Below are positions 39,059 through 52,094 of a stretch of DNA of 64,000 bases, one piece after another. The first letter of the stretch is position 1. Each line of letters starts with the position of its first letter. The DNA comes from Tillus elongatus (Eukaryota > Arthropoda > Insecta > Coleoptera > Cleridae). The notes below the pieces were generated by a model. That model saw only the letters and a list, made by a program, of their open reading frames with translations. It searched no databases and was not told the origin of the DNA. A program made the position numbers and the translations under genes. The stretch is from positions 70,956,082 to 71,020,081 of the forward strand of contig OZ023270.1 in assembly GCA_964006375.1 (NCBI GenBank), read 5' to 3'.

Positions 39059-40680
39059 ATGCTGCTTCTTGTGTCCATTAATTTCTTCGGTGTTCGTGCA
39101 ACCCTTAGTTCAAAGACGCGAGATCTATTAGTTCTGTAGTTGCGCTCTGGTCCATTTTCTCTGAACATATTTTCCAGTCATCATATAAATTACCTAACTA
39201 ACGAAATTTTGATCTTTGGCTGGACCATATTGAGATGCTGCTTCGAGTGTTCATTCACAGAACAATAGTATGGAGGCTAATCATTAACTGCGTTTCTGGA
39301 CGTTATTCTACTTCATTTTTCATGGACTCTTCAGCATCATGAGTACAGGTTAAACTTTGTCAGAGCTCTTTTCCCTTCATTGTTTATTTCTCAGCATGAT
39401 GGGTATTATTGAGCTTAGTAAGAGCTCTTTTTCTTTAAAGGTGTGTTCTTGTATACTTTAGATTTTTATATACATCCATAAGAAAAAATATTTACTGGTG
39501 ATATCGGTATATTTTCTTTAATTGTCTACGCTTTCAGCCCTGGTCTCCTTGTGGATACTTACCTGAACGCTTTCGGCTTTGGATTGGTTCACAATGCTTT
39601 ATTTGACGCTTTTTGCCCTGGCTAGGTTCTGGACGCTCTCGGTGTTGATTTAGGATACTTTACTGGAACTTTCGGCCCTGAATTGATTCTGGCTGCTCTA
39701 CTACTTCTTGTCAGGATTGGCACTGGTTGTTTTAGCCGCGCTGTTGACACTAGATTGCTTCTAGATAAGTTACTGGACGCTCTTTCTTCTGTATTGTTCG
39801 CATTATAGTAAAGCTTTCCGGAAGATTTGTAACTTAACTTGCTTCGTTTAACGTTTCCTATCCTAATGATACCTCTATCAATAGATCAAAACATGAAAAT
39901 AATGAGTATACACTTCAGAAGAGAAGATATATACAAGAGAACATGGATAATCCCGGGACAAAGTAAAACAAATTAAATAGATCACTGGTTAATAAAGGAG
40001 GAGCATGCTAGGCTGGTTATTAATGTGAAAGCAAACTAGAACCAGACATCAGACGCAAACGGAGTAAAAAGTTTCGTATCTTACATGCACGCTGACACTA
40101 TTCTTACCTTTTGTTCTCTTGCCTTTGCCAAGTTATTTACATTGAAAATTTTCTACACATTACATAATTTTTAAACAATTTCCCAGTACGGTCCTGTTTC
40201 GTGACACCCCTACCCCTCCTAAACATTACAGTTGTCATAAAGTTCACATAGCGCTTGGGAATCCCTGGAATATTCTAGACACTTGGACTGTTGACTTCTG
40301 CTGCCAATTTATCAGTTCGATCTTAGTACGCGTGTTCGCGGACGTTATTTCTGAAATCGCGCGTTGTTTACCTCGTTCTCGTAATGACCATTAGTGTTGT
40401 AGTGATTTGAGCGTGCATGAGTCGCTAGTTCGTGGTCTGTGACATCTTATTTGTTTTCTGCATTGTTTTTGCAATGAGGAAAATGCGAGGTCGAATGTTG
40501 TTAAATGCGAGGTCGAATCCAAGTGCCGGACCTACCTCATTTGCTTGAGATGCAAAAGGTAAATGTTATGTAAATTTATTGTTCTTTTTAAAATTTTGAT
40601 CGTTTGACAGTATTTGCTATGGTATGTTCTTTTTTAGGTGTACAAAATAGGTTACTTATATTGTAACATGGGTTTTCCTT
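39059..40680. other. Interval without recognised genes
   Basis: Contains a degenerate minisatellite (next entry) and a 16-bp direct repeat, AAATGCGAGGTCGAAT, at 40481 and 40503. CpG-containing stretches near 40320-40400 (ACGCGTGTTCGCGGACG) could be a 5' UTR, but no ORF supports this. Confidence 0.3.
39531..39790. repeat. Degenerate minisatellite, ~39-bp unit
   Basis: CTTTCGGCCCTG-type starts recur near 39531, 39570, 39609, 39636 and 39669. TTCTGGACGCTCT-type phrases lie between them and again near 39775. Spacing is 39, 39, 27 and 33 bp, so the array is old or slippage-prone. Confidence 0.6.
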
Positions 40681-40689
40681 CCTCTTGCG

Positions 40690-41110
40690 TTCCACTTGTG
40701 ACACGAGGCGGGGGGTGGTTGGGAGGATCTGCTTCGTCTTGGGGAATTTCCTTCCCCTCTCGGATGTATACCACCGCCCTCCTCTTTGCATAAATCACAT
40801 TTCCTGAGAGAAAGCCTTACGAAAGTTACGGCACCTGGGGGAATAGGGGTTCTGTGCTGTGTAAGCAGGGTTTAAGGGGAATATGGCTTCAAAATGTAAA
40901 AAATGCAGCTTTTAAGCCGTTTTCTTTGCATTTTCTGCTCATATTTCTTTTTTACCACCTACCCTGCCCAGCACCCTTATTCACCCCTGGTCCCGTAACT
41001 TCTTTGGGGGGTGTAAACAAGAAATTTTTCTTGTGGTTTGTGCATTCAGGAGAGGTTCTAACCATTTCTCTAAAAAGATTTTTCAAAAAAACTTTTGGGA
41101 GGTTGACTCA
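40690..41110 (+). repeat. Half copy of the 2300-3143 palindrome element
   Basis: It runs parallel to the right arm of the palindrome: CTGCTTCGTC, GCATAAATCACA, GTTACGGCACCTGGGG, TTTTCTGCTCATATTTC, CACCTACCCTGCCCAGCACC, GTAACTTCTTTGGGGG, TTTTTCTTGTGGTTTGTGCA. The left arm is absent, so this copy cannot fold on itself. Confidence 0.8.
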
Positions 41111-42940
41111 AAATTAATAACGATATATGTTTCACTGTACATATTAAGTTGTTAATAGAATTTTTACTGACCATGAACATGTAATATGGGGCTCTTATGC
41201 GCGCTTGTTTCAAATTATTTTTATTTTAATTAGTGAACTTTCTTTTTTCTAGGAAGATTCTCTAAACAGTTTAGACAAAACTGCTGAATGCAGTTGTCAG
41301 ATGCATTGTTGTTTTGCCATCTTAACCTGGTATAAAAATCACATATTATTCTAATAAAAAACACCCCTTATAGCCTTTACTTTAATCTATACTACATGTA
41401 AGAAATATGTTAAAAGGGATAACAAAACGAATTCATAAGTCGAGGGAAACCTTTTGATTTTAGGCGTCTAATTAAAGGTTTTCTGCAATCACGCTGTACA
41501 TATCCATAATATAATATATTCGATATCTGGGGCACCGCATACATTTATTTCCCATAAATTATACCTTAATTAACCCAACCGTTATCCCCAATATCCTCTG
41601 TCTGAGCCTCAATAACAGGGCCCATGAATTTTATTATATAATAAAACACCCAACCCAAAGGATTGCTATTTCCAATCGAAGCGCATCGGCAGTCAATACA
41701 TCCGATAAGTGGGTGTACTAGAGTGGGTGAGCCTCACACAAACCAATATAAAATTGACAGAAACCGATAAAATCCGTATCGAGAGACCAGCCTCCGTGCC
41801 CCAGTTAACCACCTTAGTCTCTAAAACGCTTTCCGATAAGTATGATATTCCAGTACCGACTCCAATATAGATGCATTGGCTGTGGCCTATGAACCGATCG
41901 GTTCGATCACATTCACCCCACCCTGAGCTATCCATTCACCGATTGGTCCGGCAAGCGCGCAGAATCGATATTTGGCAATTCCATTGCTATAGATGACTAC
42001 CTATCGGCGATATTCAACCAATACCGTATCTTTATATATAGACCATTTACTCTCCTTATGTAATACATGCCTCTCCCGTTCAAGAACTGACGAGATACAG
42101 ACCCGAAACTGGCCTAGGCAACGTCTCCGTCACACTCATACACCGATCACCAGCTAATAATCAATATAACGGTGAACAAGAGACGATCTGACCTGGGCCT
42201 CCTGTGACTGTCGTCGATTTGAGCGCTGATAATCGGGAACGAGACGATTTTTCATGAACAACTAGATTCTGAACGTTTATACTACCAAGCTTTAATGACG
42301 GATTGCTTACGAATCGCTAATTATATGGCAGACAAAAGGATAATTTCGTATTCGGAACGTGTAAAATAAGTGGAGGCTTTTATAGACGCGAGAGAATAAG
42401 AAAAGAGAAAAGGTTTAAGAGAGAGAAAGAGGGGGTACAGAGAAGAGAGAAAATTTTGTAGCAAAGTTGTTTATGTTCCAGACGGAGTGAGTTCATGTTC
42501 TCTGGAGTGGGCCTAGATCAGCTGATTTGCACTGGTGGATCGATTAAAATATTAAACCCTATACGAGGAGAGAGCTTCAAACAATAAGTTCCGTCATCGC
42601 TTTCGCCACGAAGGTAATTAATGTCTACGAAACGAATTAAGGACGACGGTTTATTAATTAATTTTCAATGGCGGTTTATTTAATTTTTGTAAGTGGCAAG
42701 TAATTTTGTTGACGTAATGTTTTGAAATATTTTTAGCTGTTGCTGAAAACAACCGAGTAGAGAGCTACAGACTACAGAAAAGCAAAATATCGTGTAATCT
42801 GTCGTTTGTATTAAATACGGTAGGGTTGCAATGTTAAAGAACGTAGTATATAGTTGGAATTTTTTTATATATATCTTCCAGTCCATTTTATCGCTTTTCA
42901 ATAACGGCACCTACCCAAAACAAACAGTTACCTTTAATTT
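41111..42940. other. Unique-looking interval, nothing recognised
   Basis: The longest ORFs (80 and 76 codons) show no family signature. A perfect 14-bp palindrome GAACCGATCGGTTC lies at 41891-41904. A purine-rich GAGAGA stretch lies near 42390-42450. This is the longest stretch without identifiable TE sequence and could be single-copy host DNA. Confidence 0.35.
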
Positions 42941-42941
42941 T

Positions 42942-43110
42942 ACAGGGTGGTCCAAAAATTACCGTACCTACACAAGACAGCAGTAGATTTGCATCATCAA
43001 AATATTACGATTTAGCCTTCCCTCAGTCTGAAATTTAAAAGCAAAAGGGATACAGGGTGTTCAAAATTTGACGTACTACCTTGAAAATTGTATAGGGGAG
43101 TTTTTAATAC
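42942..43110. mobile_element. Mariner-end-like fragment
   Basis: ACAGGGTGGTCCAAAAATTACC followed 110 bp later by ACAGGGTGTTCAAAATTTGAC. ACAGGGTG(T/G)TC-type phrases mark the ends of the mariners here. No transposase is attached. Confidence 0.35.
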
Positions 43111-43219
43111 TGATAAAAGCAACTGATTCCCAATTTAACTCTCATAGTTATCCTTGAAACAACTCGCTACGAAAAACAAAGTAACTTTGATATTGGTACC
43201 ATGGAATTAAGGCATTAAA

Positions 43220-44946
43220 GGCAATGAGAAAGCAGGTGGCCTTGCGAAAAAGGCAGATATTGTATTTACAATAAGGTAATCAGCAAGTGGCAAAACCATT
43301 TTCCATACAAGAAAAGTGTCTGAATGAACATCAAAGTGGCAAACCAAGAGTGGCCCTGCTGTATATATCTATGCTGTGGCTAAATCATCTGGTGTATATG
43401 GATGATCTTAAGCTGATGGGCTCCACAAATAACTATCTGGAACAACTCCTTAAAATCGTGGATGAGTCTTCCAGAGATATTCACACGCAGTTTGAGCTTG
43501 ACAAATGTCAGATGAAAAATACAACCAGGTATATAAGAAATGCAGAATGGCCAGCAAATTACCTCAATAGATATTATAAATAGCTGGGAATACAACAAGC
43601 GCGGAAAATAAAATACTCAGTAATAAAGACCAATCTGACAAATGAGTTTACGAAACGAGTATAGCAGGCGGGGCAATCATACCTTAACAGCAAGAACCTG
43701 ACTAACGCTCTTAATACATTTGAATTTGGCTATTTATTTGGGATTGTACACTGGAGTAAAACGGACATCAAAAATCTATAACGGAAGGTGTGAACACTGC
43801 TAACAAAATCCAAAAAGCATCATCATCGTAATGCTACCTAACGAGTAACATAACCTAGACACCAAGTTGTTAGAAGAATGTTGGAGATTGGTAAACAGTA
43901 GAACCAGCAGAAATTACACCTGCTTACGTATTTCCTTCGGTAGGCGCTTACTTTAGAACTACACCGTGCCATATCGGAGTCTGATGATTCAAGTCCTTTA
44001 CAATGAAGGAAAGTGAAGTAGTGAAAATAACTGATCAAGACAAGTTGCAATCTTGGATTCAGAAACCACTTCATGGGCGACATCTGGATGAGACTTTCCA
44101 GGGACACGTCGACAAATTGGCGTCAAACTACTGGTTTGTGCCCGAGCAGATGTTTCCAGAGACAGGGGGGTTTTCGCTGGCCATACAAGATCAGGTCTTT
44201 CCAACAAGACATTACTTAAAATATATAATTGGAGATCACTCGGTACAAGATGGCAAATGCATATTTGACTGTCAGACGTCACAGACTATCCAGCACGTTG
44301 TCAAGAGAATCCTCCAACAGAGTACAAAGAGTGGCATCAGTCGCGAAAATACTACATCAAGAACTATCTGCGATAACTGGATTTTTAAATCTTAGTAAGG
44401 TGTTCTAGAGATGCACTCCTGAGCCGGTTCTAGAGAACTCCGGATATAGATTGCACTGGGATCAAACTGTGCTCGATGATAAACGGGTCGCCCACAACAG
44501 GCCAGATAATAATAATAATAGTGGATAAGTCCTGCAAACAAGTGACGCTGGCTCATGGGGCCATTCCGAATACCAATAATCTAATGATGAAGTACGAAAA
44601 GATCATCCAGCACACAGACCTCGAGATGCAAGCAAAGAGACAATGGGGACAATGCCCGAGTAATCCTGATAGTCATGTGGTCAACTGGTGTGTTCCTAAG
44701 GACCCTCTAGAGAACACTAAAAAACTGGGCCTTGGAAAATACCTTCATTGGGTTATGCAGAAAGCGGCAATACTTGCAACTGTTCAAACCGTGCGGGTAT
44801 TTTGTGAAATGGGGACGTGTCGCTTTGTAGTTCAGGGTCTAACGACTTGGAAAGGGCCCCATCTGAACTCAATCCCTCTGATATTTGAGATACCTTGTAT
44901 GAGTGAATGTTCCCCATTTAGGAAGTGTGAAAGCCCTTTAGGCTAA
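43220..44946 (+). pseudogene. Dong/R4-like LINE, RT C-terminus and REL endonuclease
   Basis: HLVYMDDLKLMGSTNN near 43390 is the RT active site (YMDD). Then, in shifted frames: YLNSKNLTNALNTF, FGYLFGIVHWSKTDIKNL and LLTKSKKHHHRNAT. From 44003: LASNYWFVPEQMFPETGGFS, LAIQDQVFPTRHYLKYII and a degraded Cys-His motif. NRPD near 44496-44507 is the restriction-like endonuclease PD motif, directly followed by an AATAATAAT run where the frame breaks. The last frame (44476-44946) continues VDKSCKQVTLAHGAIPNTNN to the C-terminus. This order of RT, zinc motif and PD(D/E)xK endonuclease fits site-selective LINEs of the Dong/R4 type. Inactive. Confidence 0.75.
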
Positions 44947-45621
44947 ATTCGTATTAATAAAAATATTAACATAATAATATTAATAATAGTAAATGGGTTT
45001 ATCTGCCCACGAGTATTTTTATATAATCATAATATAATAATATAATTAATAATCATGAAATATTTCGTACGCTAATAAAAACACCTTTTATAGAAAGTAA
45101 CACACCAATAACATTGGCACACTTATTTATTATGTGTTGTTCATGGAACAGGAATCCATGCAGGAGGGCATTCTTAGGTGTGAAAATATATATTTTAATA
45201 TCATTCAATTTATAATTAAAAATTAGTTATAGGAAAAGTCGCTACAATAATTAATGTAATATTTCATGTAGAAGTAGGTCACATAGATATCATAAACACT
45301 GGCATTAAAATAATATTACATATTTATCTAAATAATAGTATAAGTTGGAATTGCAGAGTACAGTACAAGGAATGCTGACTGATGATGTTTGCAAATTGTT
45401 AATAATGTAGAACATGCAAGGTTATAAATAGTGGTGTTGGTAAACATTAGCGAGACTTTTGATTTTAATTATGTAGAGATAAGTAGAGACTTTTTATTAA
45501 GATTTCATTATGTAAAGATTTTGGTTTTAAATTCATTCGTTTAAATTAGTTTGTAAAAAATTGTTAATTTATTTTTATTATTAAATTTTACTACATCGTT
45601 ACCATGTCCATATTATCCTAG

Positions 45622-45688
<67 letters not shown>

Positions 45689-46470
45689 TTCCCTAATTGT
45701 CCTCCGTTCCCTGAACCTGTGTGCACAATTATATACAAAAAAAAGTGTAAATAAGTGTTTTCTATGTTTTGGAATGGTGAAAAGATCCTCCGTGAGTTAA
45801 GATTATACTTATCTGTTCTGTAACTAATTTTTTCATTTGGATAAAGTGGTGTTTTTGTTGACAACATTTTAGTAAAAAAGCAAGCTATGTGAAATTATCT
45901 TCTATGAACCACATCTTGCCAATTGATTTCTTTTAACTTGAGAGAAACTCTATGAGGATGCCTAATACGAAATATAAGTCTCAAATACGAACTCCATTCT
46001 TCTTGGATCCGCCTGCCATCCGTTTTTTCAAAATACAAATATTAAATGAATACCTATTGTAAACGCCTGTCCATAAAATTTGTTGCGCTATCACCCATCA
46101 AATGTGATAATGTGTTTTGAGTCCATATGTAATCTTTGCCGTTTCTCAGCCAGTGCTCCACGCTACAAGTTGCTGGTATTACATTACTGCAGCTAATTTA
46201 TCAGCGCCATCTACCCGCTAGACACAAACGGAGAATCGATTATTTTTTTGCTTAAAAAGCACATCTATACCAATGTTAAGATAATACGTCATATACTTTT
46301 AATGTCAAGGAAATTCCAAATTCAATTTCTGAATTAAACACCCTTGTCTAAAACAGAACATTTTGATGCAATGAATCTATTGCTGGTACGACTACTTTTG
46401 GATCCACCTGGATAAAATTGTTATGCTTCTTCATGCAATAAACACATTTTTGACTCATAAATGCTGTTGT
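44947..46470. other. AT-rich interval, nothing recognised
   Basis: Includes the TA tract at 45623-45684. The first part may be the 3' UTR of the Dong/R4-like LINE (repeated AATAATATTAA). No genes seen. Confidence 0.35.
45623..45684. repeat. (TA)n microsatellite
   Basis: Pure TA tract framed by AGT and GTTATT. No HINE-TA flanks. Confidence 0.95.
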
Positions 46471-46912
46471 TAGTGAATCTTTGTGGAAAAAATCACTAAT
46501 GAGAGATCGCGTCTTTTGAGTTTGGAAAAAATATTTCAAAAGAGCGCGAACTAGGCCCCCAGAACACATGTCCGCGGTCTGTTTCAATATTTATACGTTT
46601 CTATATACCTACAACTGCAAGCACAAACTTATGCTTATTTGTGGAACATACTGTAAAATCTGAATTAATAAAACATGCAAATTTTCTGAGTAACTTCATT
46701 TTGCAAGTGGCTTGGATAAGTTCGTTAGCCAGCAAAATCAGACCAATTTTTCCGGGAAAATTTGAGATTTTCTTTCGTAAAATGTTTATATCTCCGGAAA
46801 TAACAAAGCTATCGCAACCACGCAGCTCCATAATATAAAAGATGAATCACATACCAAAATCTAGATTCACATGGTACAAGGAAAAATAATTATAAGCATT
46901 CAAACATAAAAA
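46471..46912 (+). mobile_element. HINE-TA copy lacking the TA tract
   Basis: Degenerate 5' end TTAGTGAATCTTTGTGG and AAAATCACTAATGAGAGATC, GAACTAGGCCCCCAGAACAC, then TTTCTATATACC where the TA tract should be. The normal block GGCTTGGATAAGTTCGTTAG follows. The 3' end is missing, and a reverse copy starts at 46913. Confidence 0.6.
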
Positions 46913-47378
46913 AGCCTGGACGCAGCAAGTGCGTTATGGTAGTGAATTTTCATAGAAATGATCTGGCACAAAATATTTTATTATAACTTATTTTTCTTGT
47001 AACATAGAAATATAAATTTTGGTGTATAATTTACTTTTTATATCGTAAACCTACCTGCCAAATTTGATTATAGCTTTTTATTTTTTGAGATAAAAAATTT
47101 TTTCGAATGAAAACTCAAAATTTTCCCGGAAAAATTCGTCAGATGTTTCTGATTAACAAACTTATCCAAGCCATTTACAAAAGGAAGGTACATGCCAAAT
47201 TTTATCAAAATGGGCCTATTATTTTTTGTGATAAAAATGTTTTTCGAATGAAAACGCAACATTTTCCCAGAAAACCTCGTCCGATTTTCCGGAGTAACGA
47301 AATTATCCAAGCCATTTACAAAAGGAAGGTGCATGCCAAATTTTACCAAAATCGGCCATTATTTTTTGAGTAATCGGT

Positions 47379-47475
<97 letters not shown>

Positions 47476-47586
47476 GAAACTGACCCCGTCTAGGGGCCCT
47501 AGTTCGCGCTTATTTGCAAAATTTTTTCAAAATTCAAAAGTCGGGATCTCCCCATTAGTGAATTTTTTCTACGAAAATTTACTAAA
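46913..47586 (-). mobile_element. HINE-TA, complete reverse copy
   Basis: Starts at the 3' hairpin GGACGCAGCAAGTGCGTTATG. Two 141-bp units in reverse (TTATCCAAGCC near 47160 and 47300), the TA tract 47382-47472, and the reverse 5' block (AAGTCGGGATCTCCCCATTA) with hairpin AATTTTTTCTACGAAAATTT. Total about 674 bp. Confidence 0.85.
47382..47472. repeat. (TA)n microsatellite
   Basis: Central tract of the reverse HINE-TA copy. Confidence 0.95.
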
Positions 47587-47605
47587 ATTTGGGCGCCACT
47601 GGTAA

Positions 47606-47806
47606 AAAAAAGATGCTTACTGGCAATTAGGCCAATGCTGACCCTTTTTTCCTCATCTAAACTAACGTACCCTCCACCTTAAGCTCTATCTCAACGACAG
47701 AAGTGATTTGAAAAATCATCCGCTGCCGGTGAGTCTCGAACCGTCGTCCCCCGAGTTCGAATTGGGAAGTTTCACTGGAGTTTCCAACACGGTCACGGAG
47801 GCGCTA
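47606..47806 (-). mobile_element. tRNA-derived SINE with perfect target-site duplications
   Basis: A 201-bp body lies between identical 14-bp repeats, GGCGCCACTGGTAA, at 47592-47605 and 47807-47820. Read on the minus strand it begins GCGCCTCCGTGACCGTGTTG (A-box-like, 47784-47795). About 45 bp later it has the canonical B box GGTTCGAGACTC (47731-47742). It ends GCATCTTTTTTT next to the duplication. An internal Pol III promoter, a T-rich end and LINE-type duplications identify a SINE. The intact duplications suggest a fairly recent insertion. Confidence 0.85.
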
Positions 47807-47820
47807 GGCGCCACTGGTAA

Positions 47821-48562
<742 letters not shown>

Positions 48563-48720
48563 CTATTTCATTACATGTGCGAACTTCTTTTTTTAGTTTT
48601 TGAATTCTTTTTTTTATGTGATAGGATCAGATTATGTAATTGTAATAAATTATTTGCGATTTTGTTTTAAAAAAAAGATAAACGAAACGTTTAATTCAAA
48701 TTTTAATAGCAGATCCGGCT

Positions 48721-48723
<3 letters not shown>

Positions 48724-48793
<70 letters not shown>
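48724..48793. repeat. (TA)n microsatellite
   Basis: Pure TA tract preceded by CCGGCTGTT. Confidence 0.95.
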
Positions 48794-48798
<5 letters not shown>

Positions 48799-48855
48799 AA
48801 GTGTAGAGCATTTCTATGACAATTCACGACCATAATGCACCTGCTGAGTCCAGAC
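48724..48855 (+). mobile_element. HINE-TA minimal 3' remnant
   Basis: TA tract 48724-48793 followed within 40 bp by GACAATTCACGACCATA and the degenerate hairpin ATGCACCTGCTGAGT, then CCAGACTTTTTT. Only tract and terminus remain. Confidence 0.6.
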
Positions 48856-48944
48856 TTTTTTGGAGATAGAAACCTCTTCAGGATGCAACCTGCTTTTGTT
48901 GTTTTGTTTGTTAAATAGTGCAAAAAATTTATAACACTTTATAA

Positions 48945-49052
48945 CATGAATTTTTATTTAAAAAAATTCACTAATAGAGAGGTATCGATGGTGAGACTTT
49001 GCAAAAACTTTTTTCTAGAACCCATATTCGGGGTCAGTTTCAATTTTTATAT

Positions 49053-49129
<77 letters not shown>

Positions 49130-49592
49130 TGATAACTCAAAAAATAATTAACCGATTTCAATGAAACTCGGCAAGTGTCTTTGTTTTATTAATGGCTTGG
49201 ATGAGTTCGTTATCCAGGAAAATCGGACGAGGTTTTCCGGGAAAATGTTGAGTTTTCTTTCAAAAAAAATTTTTTCTCCGAAAATAACAAAGTTGCTTTA
49301 ATGAAATTTACTATATATGTTTCCTGGGGAGAGACCTTATTAGGTACCAACATTCAACTTTCTAAGTTTATATAAAATTGAGTTACTCAAATTTTAAATT
49401 TTCTTTTGAAAACATTTTTTTTCTCCGAAAATTACAAAGTTGTTTTATTGAAATTTTGTAAATATCTTGCGCTAGGAAAGATCTTACTACCAACCAAAAT
49501 TGAACGTTTTAAGTTTATAGAAAATTGAGTTATTCAAATTTGAAGCATTTAATAAAAATTCACTACCATAACGCACTTGCTGCGTCCCGAGA
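48945..49592 (+). mobile_element. HINE-TA, complete copy (divergent 5' block)
   Basis: 5' hairpin GAATTTTTATTTAAAAAAATTC, then ACTAATAGAGAGGTATCGAT (a variant block also near 63670 in reverse), TA tract 49055-49124, GATAACTCAAAAAATAATTA, a ~145-bp repeated TTTCTCCGAAAATTACAAAG segment, and 3' hairpin ACGCACTTGCTGCGT near 49571 followed by CCCGAGATTTTTT. Confidence 0.8.
49055..49124. repeat. (TA)n microsatellite
   Basis: Central tract of the HINE-TA copy at 48945-49592. Confidence 0.95.
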
Positions 49593-50782
49593 TTTTTTAA
49601 AGTACGCAAATGTTATTATTTTGCTAAACAGTTATCTCCTTAAAATTATCAAGACACTCACGATATGGAATATGTTTTTAATAGGCTTGAAAAATGCACA
49701 AGATAACCTTTGTTATAATTTTTTGCTATAAACCAAGATACTTCAAAATGGCTGTCATTTTTTACCAACTACATTTTTTCTGTGTTAGTCGATAAAATCC
49801 CCAGACAAAAGTTATTTTAAAACGAGCTTCACTAGTTTCTCACTATATTTTTAAAAGCGTAAATTCGTATTAAACATGCAAGAACGTTAAATGCAACGCA
49901 TATCTTTTATTTATATTCCTCCATAGGATTATTTTGCTCCAAAATGGTTTAGCGTTTAGACAGGCAGATAGTAAAAACAATTATTAACAAGAAAAGGACA
50001 CATGGGTATCAAACAGCAATGCTGTTGACCGGAGAAAACTGAGTCTGAGATCTCTGTGCAGAGATGTCATCTGTAGTTTCCCTTTTTATAAGACCGCTAT
50101 TCCCCGACCATATCGATTTTACATGTCTACTCATTCCTGCTTCCACTACTGGGCTTTCCTAGGTTTTATTAATCTGTTTCTACAAATTACATCGACGGAC
50201 GTGGAGAGTTTTTCTCGGGATATAACAGAGACCATCTGAGAGAGCCAGGAGGTTTTTCAATTTTTGAATTAATTACAAGGGTTTAAAAGTGACCAGCTGA
50301 AAAAGACATAAAATATACAGAGTTATTCACGCAACTCGTCCATTTGTTTGAAACACAAAAAAATTATTTGAAACATTGGTAAAGCTGTACCACATTCAGT
50401 TATATCGGAAGTGGGTGTCAACTTACTTATTTTGAAATATGTAATTCCTCTGCTAATTCGAAGTCGGTTTTATTAATAATTCCGTAACCTAATGTTAGAA
50501 CCGACCTCTTTACTATAAACATTTCACTATAACTATTTAAGAGATCAGCTATAAGGTTAAAACTATTTGTCTATGTGTCAACTCACTGTTGCTATCAATA
50601 ACAGTGCTGCAAATTGAACCATAACTTCCACATAGCTGTGATAATTTATTCTCTTCAGAAAGACATTCTCATGGAATTAATTTAGGGCCGATGACTTGAC
50701 CACAAAGAAAATATTTGTATTCCTGTACGCATAAACTTTTGAAACGTTAAACCCTTATATTACTGGAGTCTGAATGAAAAAA
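49593..50782. other. Interval without recognised genes
   Basis: Mostly AT-rich with no ORF above 60 codons, no element ends and no RNA signature found. Confidence 0.35.
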
Positions 50783-51888
50783 CTCTAGAGGCAGCAAGTG
50801 CGTTATGGTAGTGAATTTTCATAAAAATGTTTTTATTGTAAATATGTGTGTTTTCTTTTTATTTAAGAAAGCAGGCATCAATTTTGGTTACCAGTATAAC
50901 CTATATAGTAAAAACAATGTGCCATGTTTCATAAAAATAACTTTATTGTGTAAAAATGTACAAAAATTTCCAAAAGTAAACTTAAAGTGTTCCCGAAAAA
51001 ACTCGTTTTTTGGTCAACCTTATAGGTTAATAGCAAATTGGGCTATTCAAATATGAAGCATTTGATCAAAATTCGCTACCATAACGCACTTGCTGCATCC
51101 AGAATTTCTTTTCTTACAAATATGCATTATATTTTGATGGAAAATGCAATAACATAAGGCGTGTTTGATTAAAAAAAAAGAAAATTTGTATCACCAACGA
51201 CTTATGGGCCACCCTGTGAATGTAGAAATATTTTTAAGATGTAGCTCAAGACACCCTATAATTAATGTATAAAGATTTTTTTCATATCTTGTATAATAAC
51301 GGATATATTGAACTTTATTGATTTTTTACGAAAATTCGACAAAAATTATATACCATTAAACGATAAACTCTATAGTCAACACTAATGCCACAGTATCAGA
51401 GAAAGGGTCTCTTTGAAATGAATTTTCTGGAAACATTTTAGTAAAATGAAGAAGGGCAATGACGGTTGGAACTAAGACTTCAGGGTTTGTAAAACATCGG
51501 TCTTGAGACATTTGATTTCCATAGCCCGTATTAGATTCAAGTTATTTGCCTAATTGTTGCCGATTTTGACGTTTTAAATCGCAACCTTGACGTTTTGAGG
51601 AAAACCCCAATTTTTTTTAAATGCCTATAACTTTTTGTCTTTTGACCTACGTAGCCAAATTTTGGTAGGTTAGTTACCTATAAGGATCTAAACCTGCGTG
51701 CCAAATTTGGTTGCCCTTACTTTGTTAATTTCGGAGATATAAATTTTTTTTGAAAGAAAACACTAAATTTTCCTGGAAAACCTAGGCAGATTTTCCTGGC
51801 TAACGAACTTATCCAAGCCATTTGCAAAAGTAATTTATTCGCCAAATTTAATCAAAGTCGGCCCATTATTTTTTGAGTTATCGATGTG

Positions 51889-51970
<82 letters not shown>

Positions 51971-52094
51971 TGAAACTGACCCCGGATATGTGTTCTGGGG
52001 GAGCTAATTAGCGCTCATTTGAAGAAATTTTTTCAAAATTCAAAAGTTGGGATCTCCCCTTTAGTGAATTTTTTTAAAGAAAATTCACTAAAAT
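50783..52094 (-). mobile_element. HINE-TA, long complete reverse copy
   Basis: Starts at reverse 3' hairpin GAGGCAGCAAGTGCGTTATG. An inverted internal hairpin lies near 51078 (AACGCACTTGCTGC), then ACCAACGACTTATGGGCCAC, AAACGTC motifs, TA tract 51893-51967 and the reverse 5' block ending AAGAAAATTCACTAAAA at 52094. It is collinear with the copy at 20102-21840 in the opposite orientation. Confidence 0.85.
51893..51967. repeat. (TA)n microsatellite
   Basis: Central tract of the long reverse HINE-TA copy. Confidence 0.95.
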
